Shown here piece after piece: positions 25,462 to 34,000 of a DNA stretch of 42,014 bases (positions within the stretch are counted from its first letter, which is position 1; each line of letters starts with the position of its first letter). The translations under genes and the position numbers were made by a program. The DNA lies in contig NZ_VJOK01000001.1 of NCBI RefSeq assembly GCF_013302895.1, forward strand, positions 1,326,329 through 1,368,342, written 5' to 3'. Source of the stretch: Streptomyces albus subsp. chlorinus. Lineage in GTDB: Bacteria > Actinomycetota > Actinomycetes > Streptomycetales > Streptomycetaceae. The notes beneath the pieces were generated by a model that made no database searches, was not told the origin of the DNA, and saw only the letters and a list, made by a program, of their open reading frames with translations.

Positions 25462-25577
25462 GTGGTCGCTCGCCGTTGCGGCGGGATCGCACGCGGGGGC
25501 TACGCCCCCGCGCCCCCTGGCTCGGCGCAGCGCGGGGTGCGCCCCGTAAGGGCGCGGGGAACTGCGCGAGCGACCAC
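25462..25577. repeat. Dispersed Streptomyces intergenic repeat with nested hairpins
   Basis: An outer 12-bp inverted repeat, GTGGTCGCTCGC (25462-25473) with GCGAGCGACCAC (25566-25577), encloses an inner perfect 9-bp hairpin, CGCGGGGGC-TAC-GCCCCCGCG (25492-25512). The segment with GGCGCGGGGAACTGCGCGA and GGGCCCGCAGCC is one I recognise as recurring between genes in many Streptomyces genomes. It lies just past the end of the TetR gene at 25641, so it may also serve as that operon's terminator. Confidence 0.75.
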
Positions 25578-25640
25578 AACGGGCCCGCAGCCCGCAACCG
25601 GCGGCCAGGGGCAGCCCCGCTCCGGCAACAGGCGGAGGCC

Positions 25641-26294
25641 TCACGGCCGGAGCGCCCTCAGCAACAGATCGGCCAAGTGGTCGGCGACCTCTTGCGGGGT
25701 GAGCGGGCCGTCGGCGCTGTACCAGCTGCTGAGGTGGTGCACGGATCCGAAGTGGTAGTCCACGACCAGGTCGGCGGGCGTGGCGTCGCTGAACACCCCG
25801 CTGCGCTGGCCCTCTTCGATCAGTGCCCGGAACCGCTCGTGGTAGCGGCGCCGCTCCGCCCGCACCTGCTTGTGCTTCTCGGGCGAGAGCTGGTGCATGG
25901 AGCGGAAGAAGATCATGGCGTCGTCGAGGTTCTCGATGGTGGTGACGACGACGTCGGCGGCGGCCTGGCGCAGTCGCACCTCGACGGGCGCGTCCCGCTC
26001 GGCCAGCGCGTCGAGCCGCTCCTGCTGGAGCCGCAGCAGCCGGCCGTAGATCTCGTGGAGCAGGTCGTCCTTGGAGCCGAAGTAGTGGTAGAGGGCGCCC
26101 TTGGTGACGCCCGCCGCCTCCACGATGTCCTGGACGGAGGTGCGGTCGTAGCCGCGCTCCGCGAACAGGCGGGTGGCGGCGGCCATCAGCCGCTGCGGCA
26201 CCGGCGCGGGGGTGTCGCCGCCCCAGCCGTCGTCGCCGTGCGCCGCCTGAGCGCCCCGGCGTGCCCCGTGTCCCTCACCGGCCCTGGTCGCCAT
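25641..26294 (-). CDS. TetR-family transcriptional regulator A
   Basis: 217 aa. N-terminal disordered stretch (about 1-30), then the TetR helix-turn-helix (about 36-82): LMAAATRLFAERGYDRTSVQ, DIVEAAGVTKGALYHYFGSK, DDLLHEIYGRL. An all-helical ligand domain follows. It is last in the SDR-ligase-TetR operon, 70 bp after the ligase. A TetR protein encoded with acyl-CoA metabolism genes usually binds acyl-CoA-type ligands and represses its own operon. The operator-like sequence upstream of the SDR gene (29039-29058) and its twin at 18369-18388 are its most likely targets. ATG 26294 has AGGTGG upstream; in-frame sequence further upstream would overlap the ligase gene. Confidence 0.88.
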   Translation of the reverse strand: MATRAGEGHGARRGAQAAHGDDGWGGDTPAPVPQRLMAAATRLFAERGYDRTSVQDIVEAAGVTKGALYHYFGSKDDLLHEIYGRLLRLQQERLDALAERDAPVEVRLRQAAADVVVTTIENLDDAMIFFRSMHQLSPEKHKQVRAERRRYHERFRALIEEGQRSGVFSDATPADLVVDYHFGSVHHLSSWYSADGPLTPQEVADHLADLLLRALRP

Positions 26295-26364
26295 GGCCGC
26301 CACCTGCCTCTCCCTCGTCGTTCCTCGGCCGGGTCGCTCGGTCTTCCCGGCGGTGCGGCGCCGC

Positions 26365-28041
26365 TCAACCGTCGGCCCGGTGCCGGGAGCGCAGCTCCCG
26401 TCGCAGGATCTTGCCACTGGTGGTCTTGGGCAGCTCGGGCAGGATCTCCACCTCGCGGGGGTATTTGTAGGCGGCGAGCCGCTCCCGGCAGAACGCGCTC
26501 AGCTCCTCGGGCGCCGCCGCGGCCGGGGAGCGCAGGCTGACGTACGCCTTGACGGTCTCCCCCCGGTAGGGGTGCGGGACGCCGACGACGGCGGCCTCGC
26601 GGACGGCGGGGTGCGTGTAGAGGACGTCCTCGACCTCGCGGGGCCAGACCTTGAACCCGGAGGCGTTGATCATGTCCTTCTTGCGGTCGACGACGTACAG
26701 CCAGCCGTTCTCGTCCATGAACCCGATGTCGCCGGTGCGCAGTTCACCGCCGGGCAGGGCCGCGGCCGTCTCCTCGGGCCGCCGCCAGTACCCGGGCACG
26801 ACCTGCGGTCCCCTCACGGCGATCTCGCCCTGCTGCCCGAAGGGGACGGGCTCTCCCCGCTCGTCCAGGACGCGCACCACGGTGTCGGGGCCCGGGACGC
26901 CGACGGCGAGGGTGCCCGACTCCGGGTCGACGGGCGCCTCCTTGCCGGGCGGCACCGAGGCGCACGGCGCGGTGCACTCCGTCAGTCCGTAGCCGTTGGC
27001 GAGGTACGGGCCGAAAGTGGCGCGGAACTTCTCCACCAGCGCGGGCGGCAGCGGGGCTCCGCCGGAGGACAGGTGCCGGAAGGAGGCGAAGTGCTCGCGA
27101 CTGGCCGCGGGGTGCGCGGCCAGCGCCATGAACGCCGTGGCGGGGCCGACGGTGAAGGCGGGCCGGTGCTCGAGGAACGCGTCGAGGACGACGCCCGCCT
27201 CGAAGCGGTAGGCCAGCACGAGCGTGCCCTTGTTGGCGATGCAGCCGGCGAGCTGGGCGACCATGCCGGTGATGTGGAAGAGCGGCGCCAGCGCGAAGAC
27301 GCGCGAGCCCTCGGGGAGGCCCTGGCCGACGCGCTGGCGCTCGGCGTTGAACGCGAGGTTGGCGTGCGTGTTCATGGCGCCCTTGGGGGTGCCGCTGGTG
27401 CCGGAGGTGTAGCTGATGAGGGCGATGTCGCCGCCGGCCGGCTCGCGCCCGGCGGGCGCGGGGGCGCCGGTGCGCGCGGCGGCGAGCAGATCGGTGGTGT
27501 CGCCGGCGGGCGCGCACCGTGCGAAGTCGAGCACCCGGGCGTCGTCGCGGGTCTGCAGGTCCAGCTCGCAGGCCGTCAGGACGGTGTGCACGCCGGTGCC
27601 CTCGGCGGTCGCGCGCAGGTGGCTCTCCCAGGCGCGGTCGGAGCACACCAGCGCGCCGGCGCCCGAGTCGGACAGCACGTGGCCGACCTCGCGCTCCTTG
27701 TACATCGGGTTGACGGGCACCACCACGCCGCCCGCCTTCCAGGCGCCGAGCAGCGCGAGGACGTAGTGCGGGGTGTTCTGGAGCATGAGGGCGACCCGGT
27801 CGCCGCGCTCGATGCCGCGCCCGGCCAGGTGGGCGGCGACGGCGTCGGAGAGCGCGTCGGCCTCGGCGTAGGTGAGCCGTCCGTCGAAGTAGGCGAGGGC
27901 GGTGCGGTCGGGCACCTCGCGGGCAGCGGTGCGGAAGGCGTGCAGCAGCGTCTCGGGCGGGGTGACGGGGGCCCGCTGCGCGGGGTTGAGCTGGGCGAGC
28001 CAGGGCTTGTCCTCGTACGCGGGCGCGGACTTCGGGCTCAT
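26365..28041 (-). CDS. Long-chain fatty-acid-CoA ligase (AMP-forming)
   Basis: 558 aa. Adenylate-forming motifs in order: the P-loop A3 ISYTSGTSGTPKGAMNTHAN, HITGM, YGLTE (A5), GELRTGDIGFMDENGWLYVVD (A7/A8), RKKDMINASGFKVWPREVED, and the A10 lysine in PKTTSGKILRREL. The N-terminus LTYAEADALSDAVAAHLAGR and the class-typical length indicate a medium/long-chain acyl-CoA synthetase. ATG 28041 overlaps the stop of the SDR gene (ATGA), so the two are translationally coupled. It activates a carboxylic acid with ATP and CoA; with the nearby dehydrogenases this suggests a beta-oxidation-type route for an unidentified acid. Confidence 0.9.
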   Translation of the reverse strand: MSPKSAPAYEDKPWLAQLNPAQRAPVTPPETLLHAFRTAAREVPDRTALAYFDGRLTYAEADALSDAVAAHLAGRGIERGDRVALMLQNTPHYVLALLGAWKAGGVVVPVNPMYKEREVGHVLSDSGAGALVCSDRAWESHLRATAEGTGVHTVLTACELDLQTRDDARVLDFARCAPAGDTTDLLAAARTGAPAPAGREPAGGDIALISYTSGTSGTPKGAMNTHANLAFNAERQRVGQGLPEGSRVFALAPLFHITGMVAQLAGCIANKGTLVLAYRFEAGVVLDAFLEHRPAFTVGPATAFMALAAHPAASREHFASFRHLSSGGAPLPPALVEKFRATFGPYLANGYGLTECTAPCASVPPGKEAPVDPESGTLAVGVPGPDTVVRVLDERGEPVPFGQQGEIAVRGPQVVPGYWRRPEETAAALPGGELRTGDIGFMDENGWLYVVDRKKDMINASGFKVWPREVEDVLYTHPAVREAAVVGVPHPYRGETVKAYVSLRSPAAAAPEELSAFCRERLAAYKYPREVEILPELPKTTSGKILRRELRSRHRADG

Positions 28042-28925
28042 GCGGGCTCCCCTTCCGCCGCGCGGGGCCGTGCCGCCTCCTCCGTACGGGGGCGCACCTC
28101 TTCTTCCGTACGGGGGCGCACCGCTTCCTCTTCCTCCGTGCGGGGGCGCTCTTCCGGGCGCGCGTCGCGTATCCGCTGTTCGAGCTTGCGCTGGATGCGG
28201 TTCATGCCGCCGAGCCAGCTGTCGGTGTCCTGGGCGCGCGCCGCGTAGCTGCCGTGGGTGGTGGCGTGCGGCAGGACGAGGAAGCGTCCTTCGGCCATGG
28301 CCGCGAACAGCGCGTCGGCGACGGCCTCGGGGGCGATGGCGCCGGACCGCAGCACGAGGTCGCCGGCAATGCCGGTGGCGGCGAGCATGTCGGTGCGCAC
28401 GCCCTCCGGGCAGATGGCGTGGACGTCCACCCCGCGGTGCCGGTAGGTGACCGACAGCCACTCGGCGAAGGCGAGGGCCGCGTGCTTGGTGACGCTGTAG
28501 GGCGCCGAGCCGACCATCGTCAGCAGTCCGGCCGCCGAGACGGTGGACACGAACCGGCCGCGCCCGCGCTCCAGCCAGCCGGGCAGCAGCTCACGCACGG
28601 CCCGTACGTGCGCCATGACGTTCACCTCCCAGGCCGCGTCCCACTGGGCGTCGGGCGAGAAGGGACCGCCCTCCGTGCCGATGCCCGCGTTGGCGCAGTA
28701 GACGTCGACGGTGCCGCCGAGCGCCTCCATGGCGGGGCCGGCCACGGTCGCGGCGTCGCCGGGGACGGCGATGCCGCCGATCTCGTCGGCGACGGCGCGG
28801 GCCGCGTCCGCGTCGAGGTCGTTGACGGCGACCCGGGCACCCGCGGCGGCGAATCTGCGGGCGAGGGCCGCTCCGATACCGCCGCCCGCCCCGGTGACGA
28901 CGACGCTGTCGCGCGAAGACTCCAT
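28038..28925 (-). CDS. SDR-family oxidoreductase
   Basis: 295 aa. TGAGGGIG cofactor loop (11-18), NDLDAD (D36/D38 region) favouring NAD, NAG at 79-81, catalytic S130 and YSVTK (Y143, K147): a complete classical short-chain dehydrogenase. ATG 28925 has GGAGG 8 nt upstream. The C-terminal 40 residues are unusual, highly charged, with PRTEE repeats encoded by DNA repeats (28081-28152), and end at the ATGA overlap with the ligase gene. It is first in the SDR-ligase-TetR operon, with a TetR-type site about 115 bp upstream. Likely a hydroxyacyl or alcohol dehydrogenase; substrate unknown. Confidence 0.88.
   Translation of the reverse strand: MESSRDSVVVTGAGGGIGAALARRFAAAGARVAVNDLDADAARAVADEIGGIAVPGDAATVAGPAMEALGGTVDVYCANAGIGTEGGPFSPDAQWDAAWEVNVMAHVRAVRELLPGWLERGRGRFVSTVSAAGLLTMVGSAPYSVTKHAALAFAEWLSVTYRHRGVDVHAICPEGVRTDMLAATGIAGDLVLRSGAIAPEAVADALFAAMAEGRFLVLPHATTHGSYAARAQDTDSWLGGMNRIQRKLEQRIRDARPEERPRTEEEEAVRPRTEEEVRPRTEEAARPRAAEGEPA
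28081..28152. repeat. Three degenerate repeats in the SDR C-terminal coding region
   Basis: TCCGTACGGGGGCGCACC occurs at 28081-28098 and 28105-28122 and, with changes, at 28135-28152, encoding RPRTEE-type repeats in the tail of the SDR protein. Spacings (24 and 30) are multiples of three, so the frame is kept. Confidence 0.8.
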
Positions 28926-29381
28926 TGGCTGCGCCTCCCAGTCCGTGGGGCCCGGGCTCGTGCTCCGCGGCCCCGCTCGGGCATCCGTACGGCCCCGTTC
29001 GGGTGCGGGCGGCCTCGGGTGGCCGCACGCCCGCTCGGCAGACTAACCAGTCGGTATGTTGTTGCGGAAGGGGTGCCCGGCGATCCCGGCGACTCTCGGC
29101 GCGCACTCGGGAACGACAGCGGCCCAGGGCTCGTTCCCCTGGTGTGCGCGGCGCGCGGCGACGCGTACGCGTGACGGGTGGAGAGCCCCGGGAGCGGCTG
29201 CGTCAGGTGAGGCGGGAAACCGCCCCTTACAGGAATAGCGGGCCATATCCGGGGTAATCCGCCACGCCGAAGCAAGTGCGCGCTGTCCGCGCGAAAAAAC
29301 ATCGCCGGAGACGGATCCTCGACGCGGGGTCGTACGTCACATCCCCGACGACACGGGTCCTCTCCGCCGGAGGTGGGATGA
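28926..29381. other. 456-bp divergent spacer upstream of the SDR operon
   Basis: No convincing gene. It contains the operator-like site at 29039-29058 for the leftward operon. Nearer to the rightward gene at 29382 is a short A-rich run (29293-29302) in otherwise G/C-rich DNA. I found no clear promoter for the rightward gene. Confidence 0.5.
29039..29058. promoter_or_regulatory. TetR-type operator, site 2
   Basis: CAGACTAACCAGTCGGTATG matches site 1 (18369-18388) at 15 of 20 positions, with the right half-site AGTCGGTATG identical and the left half degenerate. It lies upstream of the SDR/ligase/TetR operon, so autoregulation by TetR A is likely. Confidence 0.6.
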
Positions 29382-29960
29382 TTGGCCGGTTTCAGAGCGC
29401 TCGCCCGACAAGTCCGAGACCCTGACAGAGACCCGTCGCAGCGGCGGCAGGCACTGCGCAAGTGCCTCGAACGGTTCGCCCCCTACGGGCACCGCGCCAC
29501 GTGGCAGCACCTGTGCAGGAACGCGGGGTTCCACCCCGACGACCGCGAACCCGACCCCGCGCTGCTCGTGGCGGCACTGGAGGAGTTGGAGGAAGCCCGC
29601 GCGGTCTGGCTCGCCTACGAGTCCGAAGTCGCCGCCCGCCGCAAACGGGAGAAGCGCGAGGGCATCAGACAGCCCACCGCGCTCGACGAGTGGCACCGCA
29701 GAACCTGGGGCGGAAGATCGCTGCTGCGGTGCGATCCGGCGCAGCCGCCCACACCGCGGCTCGCCGAGGTGCTGCGCCGCATGATCTCGGTGATGGACAT
29801 GCGCGAGATCCCGCCGCAGCGCCGCGGACTGCGGCTGGACCAGGGGGTGCGCACGGAGATCCGCACGGACGGCACCGGCCGGCGCGAGGCCCGCAAACAG
29901 CACCGCCAGAGCGGCGGCCCGCGACTGGGCTTCGGCAGCCCGCTGCCCTCCCAGGGATAG
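29382..29960 (+). CDS. Hypothetical basic protein, 192 aa
   Basis: Starts MAGFRALARQVRDPDRDPSQ. The TTG at 29382 is preceded by GGAGGT at 29370-29375, a good spacing, whereas the ATG at 29378 is in another frame. The product is rich in Arg, Glu and Ala, mostly predicted helix, with CLERFAPYGHRATWQHLC, LLVAALEELEEARAVWLAYE and ALDEWHRRTWGGRSLL, and a basic Arg/Gln/Gly tail. It has no membrane segment or signal peptide. Two Cys near residues 28 and 46 flank an H-rich stretch, but I see no defined metal motif. I believe similar proteins occur in Streptomyces; function unknown. It stands alone between two operons. Confidence 0.7.
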   Translation: MAGFRALARQVRDPDRDPSQRRQALRKCLERFAPYGHRATWQHLCRNAGFHPDDREPDPALLVAALEELEEARAVWLAYESEVAARRKREKREGIRQPTALDEWHRRTWGGRSLLRCDPAQPPTPRLAEVLRRMISVMDMREIPPQRRGLRLDQGVRTEIRTDGTGRREARKQHRQSGGPRLGFGSPLPSQG

Positions 29961-30101
29961 CCCGCCCTTCCACGGGATGGCCCGGCCCCTGACAGGGAGC
30001 ACCCCGGGCCTCTCCGGGCCACGGCCACCGCCCGGCGCAGGGAGCCGGCGCCGGGGCTGGCGCTCCGGCGGGCGGTACTGGCATGCTGACCGCCCGAGTG
30101 C

Positions 30102-30115
30102 TGAGCAATCGCTTA
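30102..30115. promoter_or_regulatory. Second palindrome type, copy 1 (upstream of the MaoC gene)
   Basis: TGAGCAATCGCTTA, 44 nt before the MaoC ATG. It matches the copy at 31283-31296 at every position except three central ones (TGAGC-R-NN-CGCTTA). Confidence 0.6.
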
Positions 30116-30159
30116 TTCGGCACCGGCTTCCGGACACAGGCGCGTGGGAGGTTATTCGC

Positions 30160-30624
30160 ATGGCGGAACCGAGGGTCTTCACCTCGGCCGACGAGCTGCG
30201 GGCGGCGGTCGGCGAGGAGCTGGGCAGCAGCGACTGGCTGGAGGTCGGCCAGAAGCGGATCGATCTGTTCGCCGACGCGACGGGCGACCACCAGTGGATC
30301 CACGTCGACCCTGAGCGCGCCGCCGAGGGCCCGTTCGGCACCACCATCGCGCACGGCTATCTCACCCTCTCCCTCCTGCCGGCCCTCGTCCCGCAGGTCA
30401 TGCGCGTCGAGGGGGCGAGAATGGGCGTCAACTACGGGGTGAACAAGGTGCGTTTCCCCGCGCCCGTCCCGGTCGGCTCCCGGTTGCGGGCCCGCCTGGC
30501 GCTGACGGAGGTGAGCGAGGCGTCCGACGGCGGCGTCCAGGTGGCCGCGCGGGTGGCGGTCGAACGCGAGGGCGGCGACAAGCCGGTGTGCGTCGCGGAG
30601 AGCCTCAGCCGCTACTACTGGTGA
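30160..30624 (+). CDS. MaoC-family dehydratase (R-specific enoyl-CoA hydratase-like)
   Basis: 154 aa, single hot-dog domain. The hydratase-2 motif is intact: FADATGDHQWIHVDPERA, with the catalytic Asp/His dyad at D43 and H48 (spacing 5, as in PhaJ), followed by GPFGTTIAHGYLTLSLLP. It hydrates 2-enoyl-CoA to (R)-3-hydroxyacyl-CoA or works in reverse. ATG 30160 has GGGAGG upstream. It is convergent with TetR B (7-bp gap), and both have the same palindrome upstream, implying common control with the ALDH/ADH operon. The protein closely resembles the stand-alone MaoC-like proteins common in actinomycete fatty-acid metabolism. Confidence 0.9.
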   Translation: MAEPRVFTSADELRAAVGEELGSSDWLEVGQKRIDLFADATGDHQWIHVDPERAAEGPFGTTIAHGYLTLSLLPALVPQVMRVEGARMGVNYGVNKVRFPAPVPVGSRLRARLALTEVSEASDGGVQVAARVAVEREGGDKPVCVAESLSRYYW

Positions 30625-30631
30625 GCCGCCG

Positions 30632-31261
30632 CTACCGCCGGGCCTGCCCGGCGCCGCGGTGGCCCGCCATGCGCAGGGCGAGGTCGGCGTAGAGCGCGCC
30701 GATCTCGTCCGGCGTCCTGCGGCCCTCGGGGCTGAACCAGCGGGCGACATCGATGCACAGCGACATCACGGCCAGCGCGGTGCCGCGGATGTCACAGATG
30801 TCGAACTCCCCCGCCGCCACACCGTCTTCGAGCACCCCGCGCAGGATCTCCTCGCTGCGGCGGCGCAGCACCACGATCCGCTGGTAGTGCTCCGGTTCGA
30901 GCGCCGCCAGCTCGTACTGCACGACGCGCGCCGTGGTGTGGTGCCCGGCGTGCCAGCGGACGAAGGCGCGCACGGCGCGGGCCAGCCGCTCCGCGCAGTC
31001 GGCCGCGCCCTCGACGGCCTCCTCCAGCACGGCCACCGACCGCTCGTGGCCCACCCTGCTGATGTGGAAGAGCAGCTCTTCCTTGGTCTTGTAGTGGATG
31101 TAGAGCGCCGCGGGGCTCATCCCGGCGCGGCCGGCGATGTCGCGGGTCGTCGTGGCGTGGAAACCGCGCTCCGCGAACGCCTGGACGGCGCCCAGCAGGA
31201 GCCTCCGGGCGGCGTCCGGTGTGACCCCGCCGAACGATTCATCGGTCTCGACCGTCGTCAT
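30632..31261 (-). CDS. TetR-family transcriptional regulator B
   Basis: 209 aa. HTH (about 20-66): LLLGAVQAFAERGFHATTTR, DIAGRAGMSPAALYIHYKTK, EELLFHISRVGHERS. The C-terminal part includes MSLCIDVARWFSPEGRRTPD, typical of TetR regulators of acyl-CoA metabolism. It is last in the ALDH-ADH-TetR operon (42 bp after ADH), with the palindrome TGAGCGCCCGCTTA in that 42-bp gap. The likely role is repression of itself and the MaoC gene. In S. coelicolor a TetR gene near hmgA (SCO1712) has been linked to antibiotic output; orthology is possible but I cannot confirm it. Confidence 0.88.
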   Translation of the reverse strand: MTTVETDESFGGVTPDAARRLLLGAVQAFAERGFHATTTRDIAGRAGMSPAALYIHYKTKEELLFHISRVGHERSVAVLEEAVEGAADCAERLARAVRAFVRWHAGHHTTARVVQYELAALEPEHYQRIVVLRRRSEEILRGVLEDGVAAGEFDICDIRGTALAVMSLCIDVARWFSPEGRRTPDEIGALYADLALRMAGHRGAGQARR

Positions 31262-31282
31262 CCGGCCAGCTTACCCCCACGA

Positions 31283-31296
31283 TGAGCGCCCGCTTA
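31283..31296. promoter_or_regulatory. Second palindrome type, copy 2 (upstream of tetR B)
   Basis: TGAGCGCCCGCTTA lies 22 nt before the TetR B start and 7 nt after the ADH stop codon, so tetR B probably also has its own autoregulated promoter inside the operon. Confidence 0.6.
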
Positions 31297-31303
31297 GTCC
31301 CGG

Positions 31304-32389
31304 TCAGAACACCACCAGCGTGCGCCCGCCGCGCCCGGCCCGCATGGCCTCGAAGGCGGCGCCCACCCCGTCGAGGGAGACCCGCTCGGTGACCAGCGCG
31401 CCCGGCTGGAGCCGTCCCGCCCGTACGTGCCCGGCGAGCACGGGGACGTCCCGCGCCGGGTCGGAGTCCCCGTAGACACAGCCCCGCAGCTCCCGCGCGA
31501 AGTGGAAGATCTCCAGCGCGGAGAAGGAGACCCGCTCGTCCTTGCCGCCGATTCCGACCACCACCGTGCGTCCGCCCCGCCGGGTGGAGTCCCAGGCCGC
31601 GCGGATCGTCTCCGCGCGGCCCACGCACTCGATGGCCACGTCCGCCCCGAAGCCGCCCTCGGTCAGGCCCCGCACGGCCTTGGCGGTCTTCTCCCCGGCG
31701 AGCACGAAGTCCGTCGCCCCGGCGGCCCGCGTCAGCTCCTCCTTCTCCGCCGACACGTCCACCGCGATGATCCGCTCGGCGCCGGCCAGCCGCGCCGCCT
31801 GCATCGTGGCCAGTCCCACCCCGCCGGCGCCGTACACGGCGACGGACTCCCCCGCCCGCAGCCGGGCGCTGTGGTGCACCGCGCCGTACCCGGTGAGCAT
31901 GGCGCAGCCGAGCAGGGCCGCGTCCTGGAGCGGCACCCCGTCGGGCAGTGCCAGGACCGCGCGCCGGGGGACGAGGGTCTCCTCGGCGAACGCGGCGACA
32001 CTCAGCCCGGGGTAGAGGCCGTCGCCGCCGCGGGTGGCGGCGTACGGGCGGGTGGTCGCCTCGTTGGCGCGGACGCACAGCCACGGCTGGGACAGGCGGG
32101 CGCAGAAGTGGCACTCGCCGCAGTCGGGCGCCCAGTTGAGGACGACCCGGTCGCCGTGGGCGAGGTCCGTCACGTCCTCGCCCACGGCGACGACGGTGCC
32201 CGCGCCCTCGTGGCCGAGCACGGCCGGTACAGGCTGGCGCAGCGTGCCGTTCGCCAGGGAGAGGTCGGAGTGGCAGACGCCCGCGGCGGCGAGCCGCACC
32301 CGCACCTGGCCCGGACCGGGGTCCGGCAGGGCTATGGAGGTGACCTCCAGCGGGGCCGAGACGGCGGGCAGGACGACGGCGCGGACCAT
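31304..32389 (-). CDS. Zinc-dependent alcohol dehydrogenase (MDR)
   Basis: 361 aa. Catalytic zinc site C39 (GVCHSD) and GHEGAG (H60/E61); structural-zinc cysteines C90, C93, C96 and C105 in [17 protein letters not shown], with the last spacing one residue longer than the usual C-x7-C. NAD site [20 protein letters not shown] and ID-type [11 protein letters not shown]. It oxidises a primary alcohol to an aldehyde. ATG 32389 has GGGAG close upstream and lies 30 bp after the ALDH stop, so alcohol to aldehyde to acid can be carried out by this operon. Confidence 0.9.
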   Translation of the reverse strand: MVRAVVLPAVSAPLEVTSIALPDPGPGQVRVRLAAAGVCHSDLSLANGTLRQPVPAVLGHEGAGTVVAVGEDVTDLAHGDRVVLNWAPDCGECHFCARLSQPWLCVRANEATTRPYAATRGGDGLYPGLSVAAFAEETLVPRRAVLALPDGVPLQDAALLGCAMLTGYGAVHHSARLRAGESVAVYGAGGVGLATMQAARLAGAERIIAVDVSAEKEELTRAAGATDFVLAGEKTAKAVRGLTEGGFGADVAIECVGRAETIRAAWDSTRRGGRTVVVGIGGKDERVSFSALEIFHFARELRGCVYGDSDPARDVPVLAGHVRAGRLQPGALVTERVSLDGVGAAFEAMRAGRGGRTLVVF

Positions 32390-32419
32390 GGGACTCCCAA
32401 CGGCTGGTGGCTGACCGGG

Positions 32420-33838
32420 TCAGAACTGGAGGGACTTGGTCTGCAGGTACTCCTCCAGACCGTGCGGGCCCAGCTCCCGTCCGATGCCCGACTGCTTGTA
32501 GCCGCCGAACGGGGCGAGCGGGTTGAAACGGCCGCCGTTGATGTCGACCTGTCCGGTCTCCATGCGGCGGGCGAAGGCGACGGCCTCCTCCTCGTCGTCG
32601 GACCACACGGCGCCGGCCAGGCCGTAGACGGTGCCGTTGGCGATGCGCAGCGCCTCCTCGGTGTCCCGGTAGGCGAGGACGGACAGAACGGGTCCGAAGA
32701 TCTCCTCCTGCGCGATGGTCATCGCCGGGGTGACGTCGGCGAAGACGGTGGGCCGTACGTAGTGGCCGCCCTCCAGGCCCTCGGGGGGCTCGGTGCCGCC
32801 GGCCACCAGCCGGGCGCCCTCCTCCTGGCCGCGCCGGATGTAGCCGAGGACGCGCTCGCGCTGCTCGGCGTTGACGAGCGGGCCCAGCCGGGTGGACTCC
32901 CGCGCCGGGTCGCCCGGCACGTACCGGGCGACCGCCTCGGCGGCCAGCCGCACGGCCTCGTCGTAGCGCTCGGCGTCGACCAGCATCCGGGTCCAGGCGC
33001 TGCACGTCTGGCCGGAGTTGGACATGACGTTGGCGACGCCGGCCTTGACGGCCCGGGCCAGATCGGCGCCGGGCAGGATGACGTTGGCCGACTTGCCGCC
33101 GAGTTCGAGCGCGACCCGCTTGACGCCGCCCGCCGCGAGGGCGCCCACCCGGCGTCCGACGGCGGTGGAGCCGGTGAAGGAGAGCAGGTCGATGCCCTCG
33201 TGCCCGGCCAGCGCCTGGCCCGCGACGGGGCCGAGGCCGGTGACGAGGTTGAAGACGCCCGCCGGCACCCCCGCCTCCGCGACGGCCTCGGCGAACAGCT
33301 GGGCGACCAGCGGGGTGTCCTCGGCGGGCTTGAGGACCATGGTGCAGCCGGCGGCCAGCGCGGGGGCCGCCTTGGCGACGATCTGGTGGAGCGGGTAGTT
33401 CCACGGGGTGATGGCGCCGACGACGCCGACCGGCTCGCGCAGCACCCGGGAGTTGCCGATCCGCTCCTCGAAGGAGTACTCGGCGGCGAGCCGCGCGTAG
33501 CTGCCGCAGACCGCGACCGGGGCGGCGGCGTGCACCTTCCGGGAGAGGGTGAGCGGCGAGCCGAGTTCGGCGGTGACGGTCCCGGCTATCTCCTCGCCGC
33601 GCGCGCTCAGGATCCGCTGCAGCGCCTCCAGCCGCGCGGCACGCCGGGCGGGCGGCGTGGCGGACCAGCCGGGGAGGGCGGCGCGGGCCGCGCGCACGGC
33701 CGCGTCGACATCTTCGGGCCCGCCGGCGGGGACGGTGGCCAGCAGGCTGCCATCGGCGGGATTGGTGACCTCGATCGTCCCGGTGCCCGTCGCGGGCCGC
33801 CAGGCACCGTCGATGAACAAGCCGTCGTGAGCCTTCAT
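32420..33838 (-). CDS. Aldehyde dehydrogenase (NAD(P)+)
   Basis: 472 aa. Complete ALDH signatures: [42 protein letters not shown] (general base E245), [13 protein letters not shown] (nucleophile C279), [10 protein letters not shown] and [15 protein letters not shown]. It oxidises an aldehyde to the acid. It is first in the ALDH-ADH-TetR operon. ATG 33838 has no ribosome site, but a -10 box 6 nt upstream and a well-spaced -35 indicate a leaderless transcript. It is divergent from hmgA across a compact 162-bp spacer. Confidence 0.92.
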   Translation of the reverse strand: MKAHDGLFIDGAWRPATGTGTIEVTNPADGSLLATVPAGGPEDVDAAVRAARAALPGWSATPPARRAARLEALQRILSARGEEIAGTVTAELGSPLTLSRKVHAAAPVAVCGSYARLAAEYSFEERIGNSRVLREPVGVVGAITPWNYPLHQIVAKAAPALAAGCTMVLKPAEDTPLVAQLFAEAVAEAGVPAGVFNLVTGLGPVAGQALAGHEGIDLLSFTGSTAVGRRVGALAAGGVKRVALELGGKSANVILPGADLARAVKAGVANVMSNSGQTCSAWTRMLVDAERYDEAVRLAAEAVARYVPGDPARESTRLGPLVNAEQRERVLGYIRRGQEEGARLVAGGTEPPEGLEGGHYVRPTVFADVTPAMTIAQEEIFGPVLSVLAYRDTEEALRIANGTVYGLAGAVWSDDEEEAVAFARRMETGQVDINGGRFNPLAPFGGYKQSGIGRELGPHGLEEYLQTKSLQF

Positions 33839-33844
33839 GGGGCA

Positions 33845-33873
33845 AACCTACTGTCGGGTCAGCTACGTGTCAG
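33845..33873 (-). promoter_or_regulatory. Promoter of the ALDH-ADH-TetR operon (leaderless)
   Basis: On the minus strand, CTGACA (33873-33868), a 17-nt spacer and TAGGTT (33850-33845) end 6 nt before ATG 33838. These hexamers fit the HrdB-type consensus well. Confidence 0.65.
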
Positions 33874-33933
33874 CAGGGCGTCGCGGATCCCCGCCTCACC
33901 GCGCGCGGGTGCGCGGGGAGCAGGTAACCGGTT

Positions 33934-33962
33934 CGTTGACGGGAACCCCGCCGATTCCTATG
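33934..33962 (+). promoter_or_regulatory. hmgA promoter
   Basis: TTGACG (33934-33939), a 17-nt spacer and TATGGT (33957-33962), a good sigma-70-type promoter about 40 nt before the hmgA start. Confidence 0.65.
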
Positions 33963-33968
33963 GTCTAC
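33959..33968. promoter_or_regulatory. Candidate GntR operator on the hmgA -10 box
   Basis: TGGTCTACCA is a 10-bp inverted repeat (TGGT-CT-ACCA) that overlaps the -10 box and start point. It resembles the TGGTCTAGACCA-type sites of HutC/DasR-class GntR proteins, with a shorter centre. The HutC-type GntR gene directly downstream of hmgA is the natural binder. Confidence 0.5.
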
Positions 33969-34000
33969 CACAGGATTCCTTCATGCGGCGGGAGTTGGCG

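Noticed and set aside
29056..29238. 60-codon plus-strand ORF in the SDR upstream spacer
   Set aside because: No ribosome site, it begins inside the operator-like site, and its composition is typical of random high-GC frames.
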